Positions 1-9,101 of a DNA stretch of 64,000 nucleotides are shown here, piece by piece. The translations under genes and the position numbers were made by a program. The notes under the pieces were generated by a model that was given only the letters and a program-made list of their open reading frames with translations, searched no databases and was not told the DNA's origin. How positions within the stretch are numbered: the stretch's first letter is position 1; every line of letters starts with the position of its first letter. Origin of the DNA: Desulfosporosinus sp. Sb-LF (GTDB lineage Bacteria; Bacillota; Desulfitobacteriia; Desulfitobacteriales; Desulfitobacteriaceae). The stretch is taken from assembly GCF_004766055.1 (NCBI RefSeq), contig NZ_SPQR01000002.1, positions 62,001 to 126,000 on the forward strand, in the 5' to 3' direction.

Positions 1-442
1 GTTCCCGGGCTATGTCCATAATCTCATCCATTTCACAAGGATGACCGGCCACATGCACTGGAATAATCGCCTTGGTACGGGGGGTTATCTTTTTACGAAT
101 TTCGTTTACATCAATGTTCATGGTAATAGGATCGATGTCTGCGAAGACCGGTGTTGCCCCAGTATGAATGATCACATTCGCTGAAGCCGCAAAGGTCATC
201 GGTGTCGTGATCACTTCATCTCCTTCACCCAGTCCGGCAGCGACCAGTGAGAGGTGTAACCCTGCTGTACAAGAGTTCACAGCAATTGCATGTTTAGCTC
301 CGACATACTCTGCAAACTTTGTTTCAAACAGATTGGTTTTAGGTCCTTTTGCAATCCAATTTGATTTAAGACTATCCACCACTTCGGCTATGTCGTCCTC
401 TTCAATGAGAGGCAACCCGTAGGTTAAGAATTCTTTACGCAT
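1..442 (-). CDS. DegT/DnrJ/EryC1/StrS sugar aminotransferase, N-terminal part (runs off window)
   Basis: PLP-dependent transaminase of the nucleotide-sugar type. Only the first ~147 residues are inside the window; the C-terminal part, including the PLP lysine, lies beyond base 1. The translation starts MRKEFLTYGLPLIEEDDI and continues with NSCTAGLHLSL and GDEVITTPMTFAAS, the fold-type I hallmarks of this family. The ATG at 442 has an AAAGGAG site just upstream. It is the promoter-distal member of the polysaccharide cluster and a second paralogue beside the complete aminotransferase at 9091-10197. With the PglF-type dehydratase at 13944-15815 it could make a 4-amino-4,6-dideoxy sugar (PglE/PseC-like role); that pairing is inferred. 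Confidence 0.9.
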   Translation of the reverse strand, partial: MRKEFLTYGLPLIEEDDIAEVVDSLKSNWIAKGPKTNLFETKFAEYVGAKHAIAVNSCTAGLHLSLVAAGLGEGDEVITTPMTFAASANVIIHTGATPVFADIDPITMNIDVNEIRKKITPRTKAIIPVHVAGHPCEMDEIMDIARE

Positions 443-497
443 AAGATTATATACTCCTTTCAAACATTCAGATGCTACTACTCTTGCTTCGAAGCCT

Positions 498-1601
498 TCA
501 ATTATGAGAATGGAGCACTCGTTCATAGACAAGTTCCATTTGGGTTACATTTTTTTGCCAGTCATAGTGTTTAAGCACATGCGATCTTCCGCGTTGACCC
601 ATCGTATCCCTCAGGGTGGGATTTTCGATTAGACGCTCCATAACCTTGCCTAACTCGGAGATATTTTCGGAAGGGAAAAGAAAACCGGTTTCGCCCTCTA
701 CGATAACCTCCGTTAGTCCTCCAACTCTGCTGGCAATCACCGGTCGGGCACAGGCCGATCCTTCTACCGCAGTCACGCCAAAACTTTCTTCACGGGAAGG
801 GACAACCACCACATCGACACTTCGATAGAAATCAGCGACGTTCGTATTGGGAAGTCGCCCCAACCACTCAACATATTCGTTAACACACAACTTTTTTGAT
901 AAATCCTCCAGTGTGTTTCGTTCTGGACCGTCCCCGGCGATCCGAAGAAGTGTCTGAGGAAAACGATCATGTACCAGGGCAAATGCCTTTATCAAAAGAT
1001 CTAACCCATACACTTGATGAAGGCCTTTAGCTACTCCGAACACAACGGGAGCCTCTAGTCCACCGCTTTTCGGATAGGCGCACTCCCCAGGGCCATTTTC
1101 CCCTTGCGAGGGAGAAAAACGAGTCATATCTACTCCAAACGGAATGATTTCAACGGCTTGTTCGGTACCAATATAACGGTGCATTTCCTGTGCCATAATG
1201 TTGCTGCTCGAACACAATACGTCCGCATGACCCAGAATCCATTTTAACAGACTTTGATGTAAAAAAGAAATTCGGGGGAAAGAAAAAATGTCACTGCCCC
1301 AGGCGGAAATGACGAGCGGATGCCTACGAGCCAAGGCTCCGAGCAGTCCAAAGCTCGTCGCGTAGTGGGCATGGATCAAATCCGGTCGAATCTCTTTGAT
1401 CTTTTTCCTTACCCATGCCTGACGTAATATCGCATCCGCCTTTCCTCCGGCCAAACGGGGAATCACATGAACCTTGACATGAGGAAATTCAGCGGGCAGA
1501 AAACTTAGGATATCTATCTCCCACCCTCGTTCTGACAGAGCAATGGCCCATTTCTCTGTGTGAGTGCTGGCTGCATTGGCTAATAAGCAAAGTTTAGCCA
1601 T
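498..1601 (-). CDS. Glycosyltransferase family 4 protein
   Basis: A 367-residue GT-B retaining glycosyltransferase that would add a sugar to a lipid-linked surface glycan at the cytoplasmic face of the membrane. The N-terminal acceptor domain includes ADVLCSSS. The C-terminal donor domain has the GT4 region PSREESFGVTAVEGSACARP, with the expected E-x7-E spacing, followed by ASRVGGLTEVI. There is no membrane segment. Its ATG overlaps the stop of the upstream ligase gene (ATGGCTAA), so the two are probably translationally coupled; GGAGG lies 6 nt upstream. The donor sugar cannot be deduced. Confidence 0.92.
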   Translation of the reverse strand: MAKLCLLANAASTHTEKWAIALSERGWEIDILSFLPAEFPHVKVHVIPRLAGGKADAILRQAWVRKKIKEIRPDLIHAHYATSFGLLGALARRHPLVISAWGSDIFSFPRISFLHQSLLKWILGHADVLCSSSNIMAQEMHRYIGTEQAVEIIPFGVDMTRFSPSQGENGPGECAYPKSGGLEAPVVFGVAKGLHQVYGLDLLIKAFALVHDRFPQTLLRIAGDGPERNTLEDLSKKLCVNEYVEWLGRLPNTNVADFYRSVDVVVVPSREESFGVTAVEGSACARPVIASRVGGLTEVIVEGETGFLFPSENISELGKVMERLIENPTLRDTMGQRGRSHVLKHYDWQKNVTQMELVYERVLHSHN

Positions 1602-2841
1602 CCCAGTCCTCCCCCCATGGCTTCCACTGAATAGCTAGGCTCAATCCCCAAAAGGCCCAAACCATAGGGTCTTCAAAAAACCGACCTTCCCCCTGGGAAC
1701 TGAGCCAAACTACGAACACACTAATCAACACTACTTGTGCAAAAGCGTTCATTTGATTCGTCACTCGCAAATTCATACCCGTTAAAAGAAGAAGAAAAGA
1801 AGCCATGCCGATAACCCCTAAAATCCCCATCTCAGCAGCCACCGTAACCAGGCTGGTATGTGATCGAGTGACTGCATCACTCCAAGGCACAAGATAATGG
1901 TACGGATTTTCCAAGGCCCACTGAAAGTTTCCCAACCCGACTCCCGTCAGTGGGTGTTCGATAAACATAGCCCAACCGCCCTTTAGCAGGTGTTGACGCT
2001 GTCCAAGCGCACCGATACCCGTGAAGAGTGTTTCAAATCGGGCACGAATACTAGGGATTATGATAAGAACAGCTAATCCCAACGTCCCAATCCCCAGCAT
2101 ACTCCAACGCGTTCTCCCGTGTTCTGCAGCTCCGATAGCCAATATAATGAGCCCTAAGAGTAAAATGATCCAGCCTGTTCGCGAAAAAGTAACCCCCAAG
2201 GCCACTACTTGGATAATAAGTGATAGGGCTATCCCTATCCTCAAATACCATTCACGCCTTAGGAGAAGGACTAACGTTCCTAGGATAGAGACGTCAAGAT
2301 AACGGGCGAAAATATTGGGATCCATAAAGGTTGCATTCACCCTCCGTACTCCAAGGATATTGATGCCTCCTCCCCAGATCCATTGACCGCTCAGGTATTG
2401 TATCAGCCCTATAACCGCAGTAAGGGTGGCCATTACAAAGATCACCTTAAATATGCGTTCGAAAACTACCTTTCGGTCCGCGCCCAAAGCCATGCTAACT
2501 CCGACAGCGAAGAGAAGAACTAAGCGCATCCCTTCTACCATTGTTGTCCGTGGTTGCAGGGACGTTGTCAGTGAAACAAGGATTGCGATAAACAAAGGAA
2601 TAACAGCCCAGATTAATGGGGCCCCCACCATTCGTCGAAACGTCTTTCTGATCCCTCCCTGGGCAAATTGCCATGCTCCCCAGGCAATTAAAATAACCAT
2701 ACCAATACGTAGAAAGGTCAAGGTAGTTTGCGTTTCCGAACCACTTTGATATGGGGGAAACAATACTTTGCTGATATCCCAAGGCACCAGGGCAAAAAAC
2801 AGGGGAATAATCCAACCTCCCCACTTTTTCACACCCGTCAC
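1594..2841 (-). CDS. O-antigen ligase/polymerase-like membrane protein (first of two)
   Basis: A 415-residue protein with about 11-12 hydrophobic segments and a large loop. It includes the Wzy_C/WaaL-type signature region HPLTGVGLGNFQWALE followed by SHTSLVTVAAEMGILG, as in O-antigen ligases and polymerases. It probably polymerises repeat units or ligates finished glycan at the outer face. The chosen GTG start (2841) has GGAGAGG upstream; a second GTG three codons in is possible. It overlaps the next glycosyltransferase by 8 bp. A second related protein is encoded at 5408-6889, so one may act as polymerase and the other as ligase; the sequence does not say which. Confidence 0.88.
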   Translation of the reverse strand: MTGVKKWGGWIIPLFFALVPWDISKVLFPPYQSGSETQTTLTFLRIGMVILIAWGAWQFAQGGIRKTFRRMVGAPLIWAVIPLFIAILVSLTTSLQPRTTMVEGMRLVLLFAVGVSMALGADRKVVFERIFKVIFVMATLTAVIGLIQYLSGQWIWGGGINILGVRRVNATFMDPNIFARYLDVSILGTLVLLLRREWYLRIGIALSLIIQVVALGVTFSRTGWIILLLGLIILAIGAAEHGRTRWSMLGIGTLGLAVLIIIPSIRARFETLFTGIGALGQRQHLLKGGWAMFIEHPLTGVGLGNFQWALENPYHYLVPWSDAVTRSHTSLVTVAAEMGILGVIGMASFLLLLTGMNLRVTNQMNAFAQVVLISVFVVWLSSQGEGRFFEDPMVWAFWGLSLAIQWKPWGEDWDG

Positions 2842-2890
2842 TTCCTCTCCAATTTGAAACTGCTTTTAATGGTGACTCGCTTCGAATGGA

Positions 2891-4099
2891 CTATTTAAGT
2901 TCCTGAAGCCATCGGCTAACAATTTTATCCCAGGAATAATGTTCTTCGACATAACGCCGTCCATTTTCACCCATAGACCTTCCCTGGTCACTTAGTTCAT
3001 AAAGGGAACGGATCGCTTGAGCCATCTCTTTCGGATTTTCTGGTTCAACCGTAAGTCCTGCTCCGGCCTTTTGGATTAGTTCTACAGCTTCCCCTTCTCC
3101 GCTATAGATCACTGGAACTGCACAGCCCATCGCAGGAAACATTTTTGACGGACGAGCCCCTTCAAAGAGCTTTAGCTTCTTTAGCGGAATGATACTCGCG
3201 GCAGCTAAGGATAAATAGCGCGGCATGTCTGTAACCGGTTGAAAGCCAAGGAATTGCACGTTCGTCAACTTCATCTCTGCAGCCATCGCCTCGAGTTTCG
3301 GTTTTTCAGTCCCGTCTCCTAGAAAGAGAAAATGATACTGTGGCTCGGAACCCAAAAGCTTTGCCGCCTCTAATAATGTTTCAAGTCCCTGGGCATAACC
3401 CATCGTGCCTGTATAGACCAACACAAATTTGCCCGAAAGCCCCAACTTTTCTTTCAAATCCTCATCTGGAGGTAGTAAGCGAAAAAGTTCAAGGTTGACC
3501 CCATTCGGTAAAAAGGAGATCTTCTTGGCCGGTATTCCCCGTTTTAACCAAGTATCCCGAATTCCTAACGTCACCGCAGAAAGTTTCCAGGAACGATTGT
3601 AGAGCCAAGTTTCTAAGGCTTCTGTCATACGAATCATTGTCTTATTGGTAACCAGGCCTAGTGCAACGGCAGATTCAGGCCAGAGGTCTGAGACATTAAA
3701 CACAAGATGGGCCCGTTTGATCCAACTTCCAAGTACGGCGGTCATCCCCAAAAATAGTGGGGGTGATTCTACGAAAAGGACATCACAGGGGCCTGCCTTT
3801 AAAATTCCCCATAACGAAGAAAAGGTAAATGAAAAGTAATTTAACAGGCGTTTCCAAAAATGTCCCCGTTGCACGGGATAAACCCATGTCCGGTAGACAG
3901 GTAATCCTTCGACTTCATCCTTCATAGACCAGTATCCTCGATACTTCGGCGGAATAACCCCGGAGGGATGATTAGGAAATGCAGTGACGACGACAACCTC
4001 ATGCCCCTGTCGCTGTAAGCCTTTCGCCAGTTCTTTGAGCCGCACCTGGGCAGCCCCTGTTTCCGGGGGGAAATATTGGGTCAAGATCAAAAACCGCAT
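2891..4099 (-). CDS. Glycosyltransferase family 4 protein, WbuB/WcaI-like
   Basis: A 402-residue GT-B glycosyltransferase. The N-terminus (MRFLILTQYFPPETGAAQVR) and the TAFPNHPSG motif are typical of the WbuB/WcaI group, which often transfers an acetamido sugar onto a lipid-linked intermediate. The donor-binding domain contains YTGTMGYAQGLETLLEA and a PLKKLKLFEGARPSK segment in place of the classical EG-E region. The ATG is preceded by AAAGGAGGG at good spacing. A degenerate copy of an intergenic repeat (4133-4283) lies directly upstream, so this gene may begin its own transcript. The specificity is unknown. Confidence 0.92.
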   Translation of the reverse strand: MRFLILTQYFPPETGAAQVRLKELAKGLQRQGHEVVVVTAFPNHPSGVIPPKYRGYWSMKDEVEGLPVYRTWVYPVQRGHFWKRLLNYFSFTFSSLWGILKAGPCDVLFVESPPLFLGMTAVLGSWIKRAHLVFNVSDLWPESAVALGLVTNKTMIRMTEALETWLYNRSWKLSAVTLGIRDTWLKRGIPAKKISFLPNGVNLELFRLLPPDEDLKEKLGLSGKFVLVYTGTMGYAQGLETLLEAAKLLGSEPQYHFLFLGDGTEKPKLEAMAAEMKLTNVQFLGFQPVTDMPRYLSLAAASIIPLKKLKLFEGARPSKMFPAMGCAVPVIYSGEGEAVELIQKAGAGLTVEPENPKEMAQAIRSLYELSDQGRSMGENGRRYVEEHYSWDKIVSRWLQELK

Positions 4100-4132
4100 T
4101 ATTTGCCCTCCTTTCCTTTTTAGTTAAGAGTC

Positions 4133-4283
4133 GGTTTCTTAGCACGTTCGCACACGTTCCATTGCTATTCTCTTGTCGCTAAGGCTAAAACGCAAAACCT
4201 CTGGGCTTCTGCACTCATTGGCGCAATTCCGCTAAAGTGCTCTCTAAGCAGAGAAACTTCCTCTGGCTTGGGTCGACGGGAGG
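4133..4283. repeat. Intergenic repeat, copy A (shorter, degenerate)
   Basis: This stretch matches the reverse complement of 30955-31147 over most of its length. Shared blocks include TTTCTTAGC, CGTTCCATTGCTATTC, GCTAAAACGC, AACCTCTGGGCT, TAAAGTGCTCTCTAAGC and GAAACTTCCTCTGGCT. Copy A lacks about 40 bp present in the middle of copy B, and its terminal inverted repeats are partly decayed. It fills most of the gap between the WbuB-like glycosyltransferase and the epimerase gene. It encodes nothing obvious. Confidence 0.8.
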
Positions 4284-4349
4284 TGGAACGACGTTATTGG
4301 AAAATATGGGGGGCAATTCATAATTGCCCCGCTTTCTTCGACTTGGTTC

Positions 4350-5405
4350 TTATTGTTTTAGTATGGTTAAAAATTGCTCTGCGGAATGACCATCTCCGAA
4401 GATATCTGGGTGACTTTCAGGCGGATTAAATGACTCTACTGCGTCTAGAATTTTCCCTTCATCTGCGCCGGTTAGGCGGTTCCAACCCACTTCAACCGTT
4501 TCGACCCACTCTGTTTCATCCCGCATCGTGATACAAGGTACGCCGGCAAAGTAGGCCTCTTTCTGAACCCCACCGGAATCGGTAACTAGCTTTAAGGCGT
4601 GCGCTTCAAGGGTAATCATGTCGAGATAACCGACGGGTTCGATAACCTTAACCTGCTCTAGAAGGGAATTAAGCCCCATCTGTTGTGCAATTTTTCGGGT
4701 TCGCGGATGTAGTGGTAGGACGACGGGTAGGGAAATTCGAGATACGGCTTTAAGAATTTGTGTCAATCGTGCTGGGTCATCGGTATTTTCTGCACGATGA
4801 ATGGTACAGAGGATAAAGGATTTGGATGTTAATCCAAGTTTTCTCATAATATTGGATTTTTCCTTAGCCAGCTCGAGGTTATAAAGGAAGGCATCGAACA
4901 TGACATCTCCGTTTTTATAGACTCCCTCCGTAATCCCCTCTGCTGTCAGGTTCTTGACAGCTGTTTCAGTGGGACAGAAAAGCCAACGGGAGAGATGGTC
5001 TGTTAGCACACGGTTAATCTCTTCCGGCATTCTGCGATTGAAACTTCGGAGTCCCGCTTCAATATGAATCACTGGGATATGTAGTTTCGATGCGGCCAAG
5101 GCCCCCGCCAATGTGGAGTTCGTGTCTCCATAGACCAAAAGAGCATCTGGAATTTCATTTATTAGTACTTCCTCAACCTGTTCTAGAATTGCCCCAGTTT
5201 GCGCGCCATGCCGTCCTGATCCGATTCCCAAATTAAAATCGGGTCGTGGAATATGCAATTCCTCAAAAAAAATATCGGACATGTTGGGATCATAGTGTTG
5301 CCCCGTATGGATCAGAATTTCCTGATGCTGAGTTCTTAATACCCGGGAGACCGCTGCAGCTTTTATAAATTGGGGTCTTGCCCCTATGACCGTTGCTATT
5401 TTCAT
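4350..5405 (-). CDS. wecB: Non-hydrolysing UDP-GlcNAc 2-epimerase family, probably WbpI-type
   Basis: A 351-residue cytosolic epimerase that inverts C2 of a UDP-HexNAc. Seen: IGARPQFIKAAAV, HTGQHYD, YGDTNSTLAGALAA, HIEAGLRSFN, MPEEINR, HRAENTDD and TDSGGVQKEA, the full family signature. The length, the FFEELHIPRPD segment and the cluster context fit the WbpI/WlbD subgroup, which acts on UDP-GlcNAc(3NAc)A rather than plain UDP-GlcNAc. The WbpA-, WbpB-, WbpE- and WbpD-like genes are all within 9 kb. The assignment to WecB or WbpI substrate is inferred. The ATG lies 2 nt after the stop of the upstream ligase gene, with AAAGGAT upstream. Confidence 0.92.
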   Translation of the reverse strand: MKIATVIGARPQFIKAAAVSRVLRTQHQEILIHTGQHYDPNMSDIFFEELHIPRPDFNLGIGSGRHGAQTGAILEQVEEVLINEIPDALLVYGDTNSTLAGALAASKLHIPVIHIEAGLRSFNRRMPEEINRVLTDHLSRWLFCPTETAVKNLTAEGITEGVYKNGDVMFDAFLYNLELAKEKSNIMRKLGLTSKSFILCTIHRAENTDDPARLTQILKAVSRISLPVVLPLHPRTRKIAQQMGLNSLLEQVKVIEPVGYLDMITLEAHALKLVTDSGGVQKEAYFAGVPCITMRDETEWVETVEVGWNRLTGADEGKILDAVESFNPPESHPDIFGDGHSAEQFLTILKQ

Positions 5406-5407
5406 AG

Positions 5408-6889
5408 TTATAAACTATCCTTTCCGATTTTCTCGTTAGTTAGACGAGAGACTGAGACAAGCATTGCCCAGAGTATCCAGAGTAAAGGTTCCTCATATAA
5501 ACGTCCTTCCCCTTGTGCGCTGACGAAGATCGCAATAACCCCGGCCACTGTACTGGTACTTAAAAAGCGTAGGCGTTCATGGCTTACTAGGCGAGAAATA
5601 TCCCACCCTCTTTGGATTGTCTTACCAAAAAGGAAATATAGCATGGTGAATCCGAGAAAACCCGTTTCTGCTAAAACGGTAAGTATCGCAGTATGGGACA
5701 AAGAGACATAAAAGGTGGAGTAGGGATTAAAGTAGGGATAGATTGTGGTAAATGAGAACCCAAACGCTCCCACTCCAACGCCGAACAGTGGATGATCCCT
5801 AACCATGGCTATTCCGGATCGCCACAAGTATTCTCGAATACCTCCTGAAGCACTTAACAAACCTGTGCGTAAGCTTTCAAAACGAGCCATGATGACAGGA
5901 TTCAAAACGGCTGCGGCAATAATAGCAAGCACCATTAGAACCAGTGCGGAAAGCGTTAATTTACGGCGTGGGATTAAGACCACAAAGATAACTGTGGAAA
6001 CTGCCAAAGCTAGAATTCCACCACGTGATCCTGTGATTCCCAAGCCCGCTCCTTGCAAGAGAATAGCTACGAGCGGTAAAAGGCGTTTCTTCCAGAAGGC
6101 ACGCCGTTCAAGTTCTGCAACAGAAAATAAGAAGGTGACAACGAGAAAACGACCCAGAATATTGGGATCAGCGAATGTGGCGTTGGCGCGACGGTTAATA
6201 ACGACAGCTGGCGTGGCACTGAAAAAGAAATGCCCCGTGAAATACTCTCCAATGGCAATCAAACCGAGAACACTTCCTACCCCAATCAGGGTATATCCCA
6301 AACGCTGCAAGTCCTTCTCATCTCGGATATAGGCTACAGCAAAATAGAACGTGATGAGCAAGGAAAACAACCGTACAGTTTCAGTTAATGAATGTTTGGG
6401 AGAAACGGAAAAAACTGTCGATAGTAGGTAAACGCCTAAAAGCAAGATAGGTAGCCAAAGTAGGGCGTCCTTCTTAACTCTTATCCACACCCGGATTTTA
6501 TCCTTTGCAAGCTTTCGGCCCTGCCAGAGATCACTTAACCAACGAAGAGAAATCGCGAGCTGGGCGATGCGGAAGAAATCTAAAATGGAGACGTTGTACC
6601 CAGCAACCCGCTCAGACAAGCTATAAGCTGGAATAAACTCTTTCGAAACCTCCAGAGGTACAGTGACGACTAGGACAACTGGTAGCCATCTAGGATGTTT
6701 GACAGCGACCCAGACAAGTCCCCATAAATAGCCCAAGGTTATCAAGGTCGAGGGATAATAAATCCATCGAACAACCATATAAACCCATAATAGAGTGACA
6801 AGGACTTCGAGAATTACAAGCAAATGGTTTTCTCTGTCCTTGCAACTGCCTCCCTTTGCTCTCGTCTCTTTCATATCTGTTGTCTTCAT
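5408..6889 (-). CDS. O-antigen ligase/polymerase-like membrane protein (second)
   Basis: A 493-residue multi-pass membrane protein with about 11-12 segments. The large loop region reads HPLFGVGVGAFGFSF and later LSHTAILTVLAETGFLG, parallel to the protein at 1594-2841. Both also share a RRANATFADPNILGRF or RRVNATFMDPNIFARY motif in the middle. I chose the ATG at 6889, 2 nt after the flippase stop and preceded by GGAGGAAGGG; a start 30 bp further upstream would lie inside the flippase gene. Role: polymerisation or ligation of surface glycan. The two copies suggest a division of labour. Confidence 0.88.
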   Translation of the reverse strand: MKTTDMKETRAKGGSCKDRENHLLVILEVLVTLLWVYMVVRWIYYPSTLITLGYLWGLVWVAVKHPRWLPVVLVVTVPLEVSKEFIPAYSLSERVAGYNVSILDFFRIAQLAISLRWLSDLWQGRKLAKDKIRVWIRVKKDALLWLPILLLGVYLLSTVFSVSPKHSLTETVRLFSLLITFYFAVAYIRDEKDLQRLGYTLIGVGSVLGLIAIGEYFTGHFFFSATPAVVINRRANATFADPNILGRFLVVTFLFSVAELERRAFWKKRLLPLVAILLQGAGLGITGSRGGILALAVSTVIFVVLIPRRKLTLSALVLMVLAIIAAAVLNPVIMARFESLRTGLLSASGGIREYLWRSGIAMVRDHPLFGVGVGAFGFSFTTIYPYFNPYSTFYVSLSHTAILTVLAETGFLGFTMLYFLFGKTIQRGWDISRLVSHERLRFLSTSTVAGVIAIFVSAQGEGRLYEEPLLWILWAMLVSVSRLTNEKIGKDSL

Positions 6890-6891
6890 CT

Positions 6892-8217
6892 TTACCCTTC
6901 CTCCCTCCTCGATGCCCATTTAAAGCGAGCTTTCTTAACAAATAACATCATCTCTCTAGTATCCTCCCAGGTAAAAATCAAGACAGTTCTCAAGCTTTCT
7001 CCGCTTTCACGACGATAAAAGACGTAATTCAGAGCAAAGAGGGATAGATATACCAAACTTGAAGCGATGGACGCTCCCAGTATGCCCCAAAGTGGAATGA
7101 GTGTGAAATCAAGGATCACTGTCAATCCGACCGTAATACCTGAGGAGATACTAGTATAAATGGGTTTTCCTCGGGCCATTAAGTCACCCGAAAGCACAGA
7201 AGACCCGCTGAGTGCGACAATTCCGGGCAGTAGTAAAAGCAAGGGATAAAAAGACGCACTAAATCGAGCTCCAAAGAAGAGAAGTATTAGGGGGTAAGCA
7301 ATTAAGGCCATCCCTAGCGCTGCAAGCAAGGTGAGCAATAGGGTTAACCGAGTTACTTTCGGTGTCATAGAGAAGGTCAGGCTATCTTTTCCTGAAGCCA
7401 GTTTTGGAATAAGCGCCGTATTAACGGCATTGCCCATATACCCAACCATTTCGGCGAGGGTCACCGCGGTGGCGTAAAGGCCCACCTGAGTCAACGGTAA
7501 AAAGCCAGTGATAATAAAAAGATCGAGGCGATAGTTAATGACCATCATAACATTGGCTAAGTAAGACTTAGCTCCGTAGCTCAGAGTTTGGCGTATGTAA
7601 GAGGTGCTAAACGTTTGAAAACGCCAACGAACAATCTTCGCCATATCTGGGAGCATGTAAAGTGTGGTCAAAATATTCCCGACTACCCAGATTCCAAAAC
7701 CCGTGGTCACGGTTAGACGATGCATTGCCGCTGCCACCGCGACCCCAAAAGAGAGCACGATGAATTGAACCATCAAGGCTAGGTTATATTTCCCAATTGA
7801 ATCCATTCCCCAAAGCACGCTCAACCAGTACAGATTAAGCAATCCGAACGGAATTGCCAGAAGAATAAGTCGAAGTTGCACTGGCGTTACTGCCTGCATA
7901 TAACCATTCCTCAAGAAGAGGTAACTTATTCCGACGCCTAGCACCATTACTCCGCCCAAGATAATAGCCATGGCTAGTGAACTTCCCACAGCTTTTTTTC
8001 CATCTTCAGGATTTTTGGCGATATAGTATGTATTGGCATAATTTAATCCCAAACTGCTCAGTGGAACAAGTACTGTAGGAATCTGAACAAGAAAGGCATA
8101 CAATCCCTTGCCGGCAGGTCCCAATACTCGGGTAATGATGATTTGGCTCCCCATGGAAAGCAGAACTCGAGCAATTGTTCCAAAAAGTGTTAAAAAACTA
8201 TTTCGAATAAAGCTCAT
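6892..8217 (-). CDS. Polysaccharide flippase (Wzx/MOP superfamily)
   Basis: A 441-residue membrane protein with about 12-14 helices, starting MSFIRNSFLTLFGTIAR and containing SQIIITRVLGPAGKGLYAFL, the usual opening of Wzx/RfbX-type lipid-linked oligosaccharide flippases. It would move undecaprenyl-PP-linked repeat units to the outer leaflet. The ATG overlaps the stop of the upstream gene (ATGA at 8214-8217) and its stop nearly abuts the ligase gene, so the three are one operon. The internal SGSSVLSGDLMARGKP stretch is also typical of the family. The substrate is unknown. Confidence 0.92.
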   Translation of the reverse strand: MSFIRNSFLTLFGTIARVLLSMGSQIIITRVLGPAGKGLYAFLVQIPTVLVPLSSLGLNYANTYYIAKNPEDGKKAVGSSLAMAIILGGVMVLGVGISYLFLRNGYMQAVTPVQLRLILLAIPFGLLNLYWLSVLWGMDSIGKYNLALMVQFIVLSFGVAVAAAMHRLTVTTGFGIWVVGNILTTLYMLPDMAKIVRWRFQTFSTSYIRQTLSYGAKSYLANVMMVINYRLDLFIITGFLPLTQVGLYATAVTLAEMVGYMGNAVNTALIPKLASGKDSLTFSMTPKVTRLTLLLTLLAALGMALIAYPLILLFFGARFSASFYPLLLLLPGIVALSGSSVLSGDLMARGKPIYTSISSGITVGLTVILDFTLIPLWGILGASIASSLVYLSLFALNYVFYRRESGESLRTVLIFTWEDTREMMLFVKKARFKWASRREEG

Positions 8218-9101
8218 GGGTTTACTCCATTTGCTGGTTTGTCCACCAGAGCGGCCGGATCTACGGTTGGACTTACAATGGTAATACTGGAAGGGAATAC
8301 GGAGGAATAGTGAACTTCAACGACATTTCCAAGCTTCACTTGAGCCCTTTGCTCTTTCGTAAGATAAAACGTCCAAGTGTATTTTGCATTTGGGCCAGGA
8401 GACACCGTGATATACGAAGGATATTTGTCAAAGTCAAAATCACGTTCCAATTCTAATCCTTTGACCATCGTCGTTAACCAGAGATCACTTATATAGCCCT
8501 TAGCCACTTTTTGGGTATTGGCAACTAGTTCAACATGACTCTCCCCTGAAGAGTGATAGTCTACGTGGACACTATTTAGCGTCCTAAGACTTGCCAACTG
8601 AGTGGCGTCTACAATAAAACGTTGGACGGTATCGTCCTTCAAGGAGTGAACTACACAGTAAAATTCTTCATTGTTTTTCGGAGAAATACGTTCTAAGGAA
8701 ATGATCTCTCCATCCATCGTTTTTTCCTCTGGAAAGACGGGTGTGACGGCTGAAGCGTAATTATCCACCCCTACCCATTCTACCCTTTGTCCAGGGGTCG
8801 GGGTGGTTAATGGGGTGATAAAGGAAATTAGACTATCTCTACCCTTAGAGGTTTCAACAATGTAAACCGTTCCAACGAAGAAGTAATGTTTTACATCAAT
8901 TAGCTGTCCCTGACTGATCTTCAATTCTCCGTTAACAAAGCGGGTAGCTCCACTTTGTGCTTTTCGGATCTCAGTTTCCGTAAATGGCCCTTTGACTTGC
9001 GCGTATGCCATAAAGATCCCCAGCAGTACTACTATAAAGAAGCCAATCAGGATAAAATTACTCGGGCGAAACACCCCTAATTTCCTGACTTTATTTTCCA
9101 C
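8214..9101 (-). CDS. Unknown membrane-anchored protein in the polysaccharide operon
   Basis: Not recognised. About 295 residues: one hydrophobic segment near the N-terminus (residues ~14-36, IGFFIVVLLGIFMAYA) and a long soluble part rich in beta-strand-like alternation, probably outside the cell. I chose the GTG at 9101 because GAAGGGG lies 6 nt upstream; a TTG at 9116 is also possible. The start overlaps the aminotransferase gene by 11 bp and the stop overlaps the flippase start, so it is co-translated with glycan export genes. It has none of the coiled-coil or proline-rich features of Wzz. A role in glycan assembly or attachment is only a guess from position. Confidence 0.75.
   Translation of the reverse strand: MENKVRKLGVFRPSNFILIGFFIVVLLGIFMAYAQVKGPFTETEIRKAQSGATRFVNGELKISQGQLIDVKHYFFVGTVYIVETSKGRDSLISFITPLTTPTPGQRVEWVGVDNYASAVTPVFPEEKTMDGEIISLERISPKNNEEFYCVVHSLKDDTVQRFIVDATQLASLRTLNSVHVDYHSSGESHVELVANTQKVAKGYISDLWLTTMVKGLELERDFDFDKYPSYITVSPGPNAKYTWTFYLTKEQRAQVKLGNVVEVHYSSVFPSSITIVSPTVDPAALVDKPANGVNP

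Noticed and set aside
5805-6332. Plus-strand open frame of 175 codons
   Set aside because: It lies wholly inside the second O-antigen ligase gene on the other strand; rich in Arg/Lys/Thr as expected for a shadow of membrane-protein codons.
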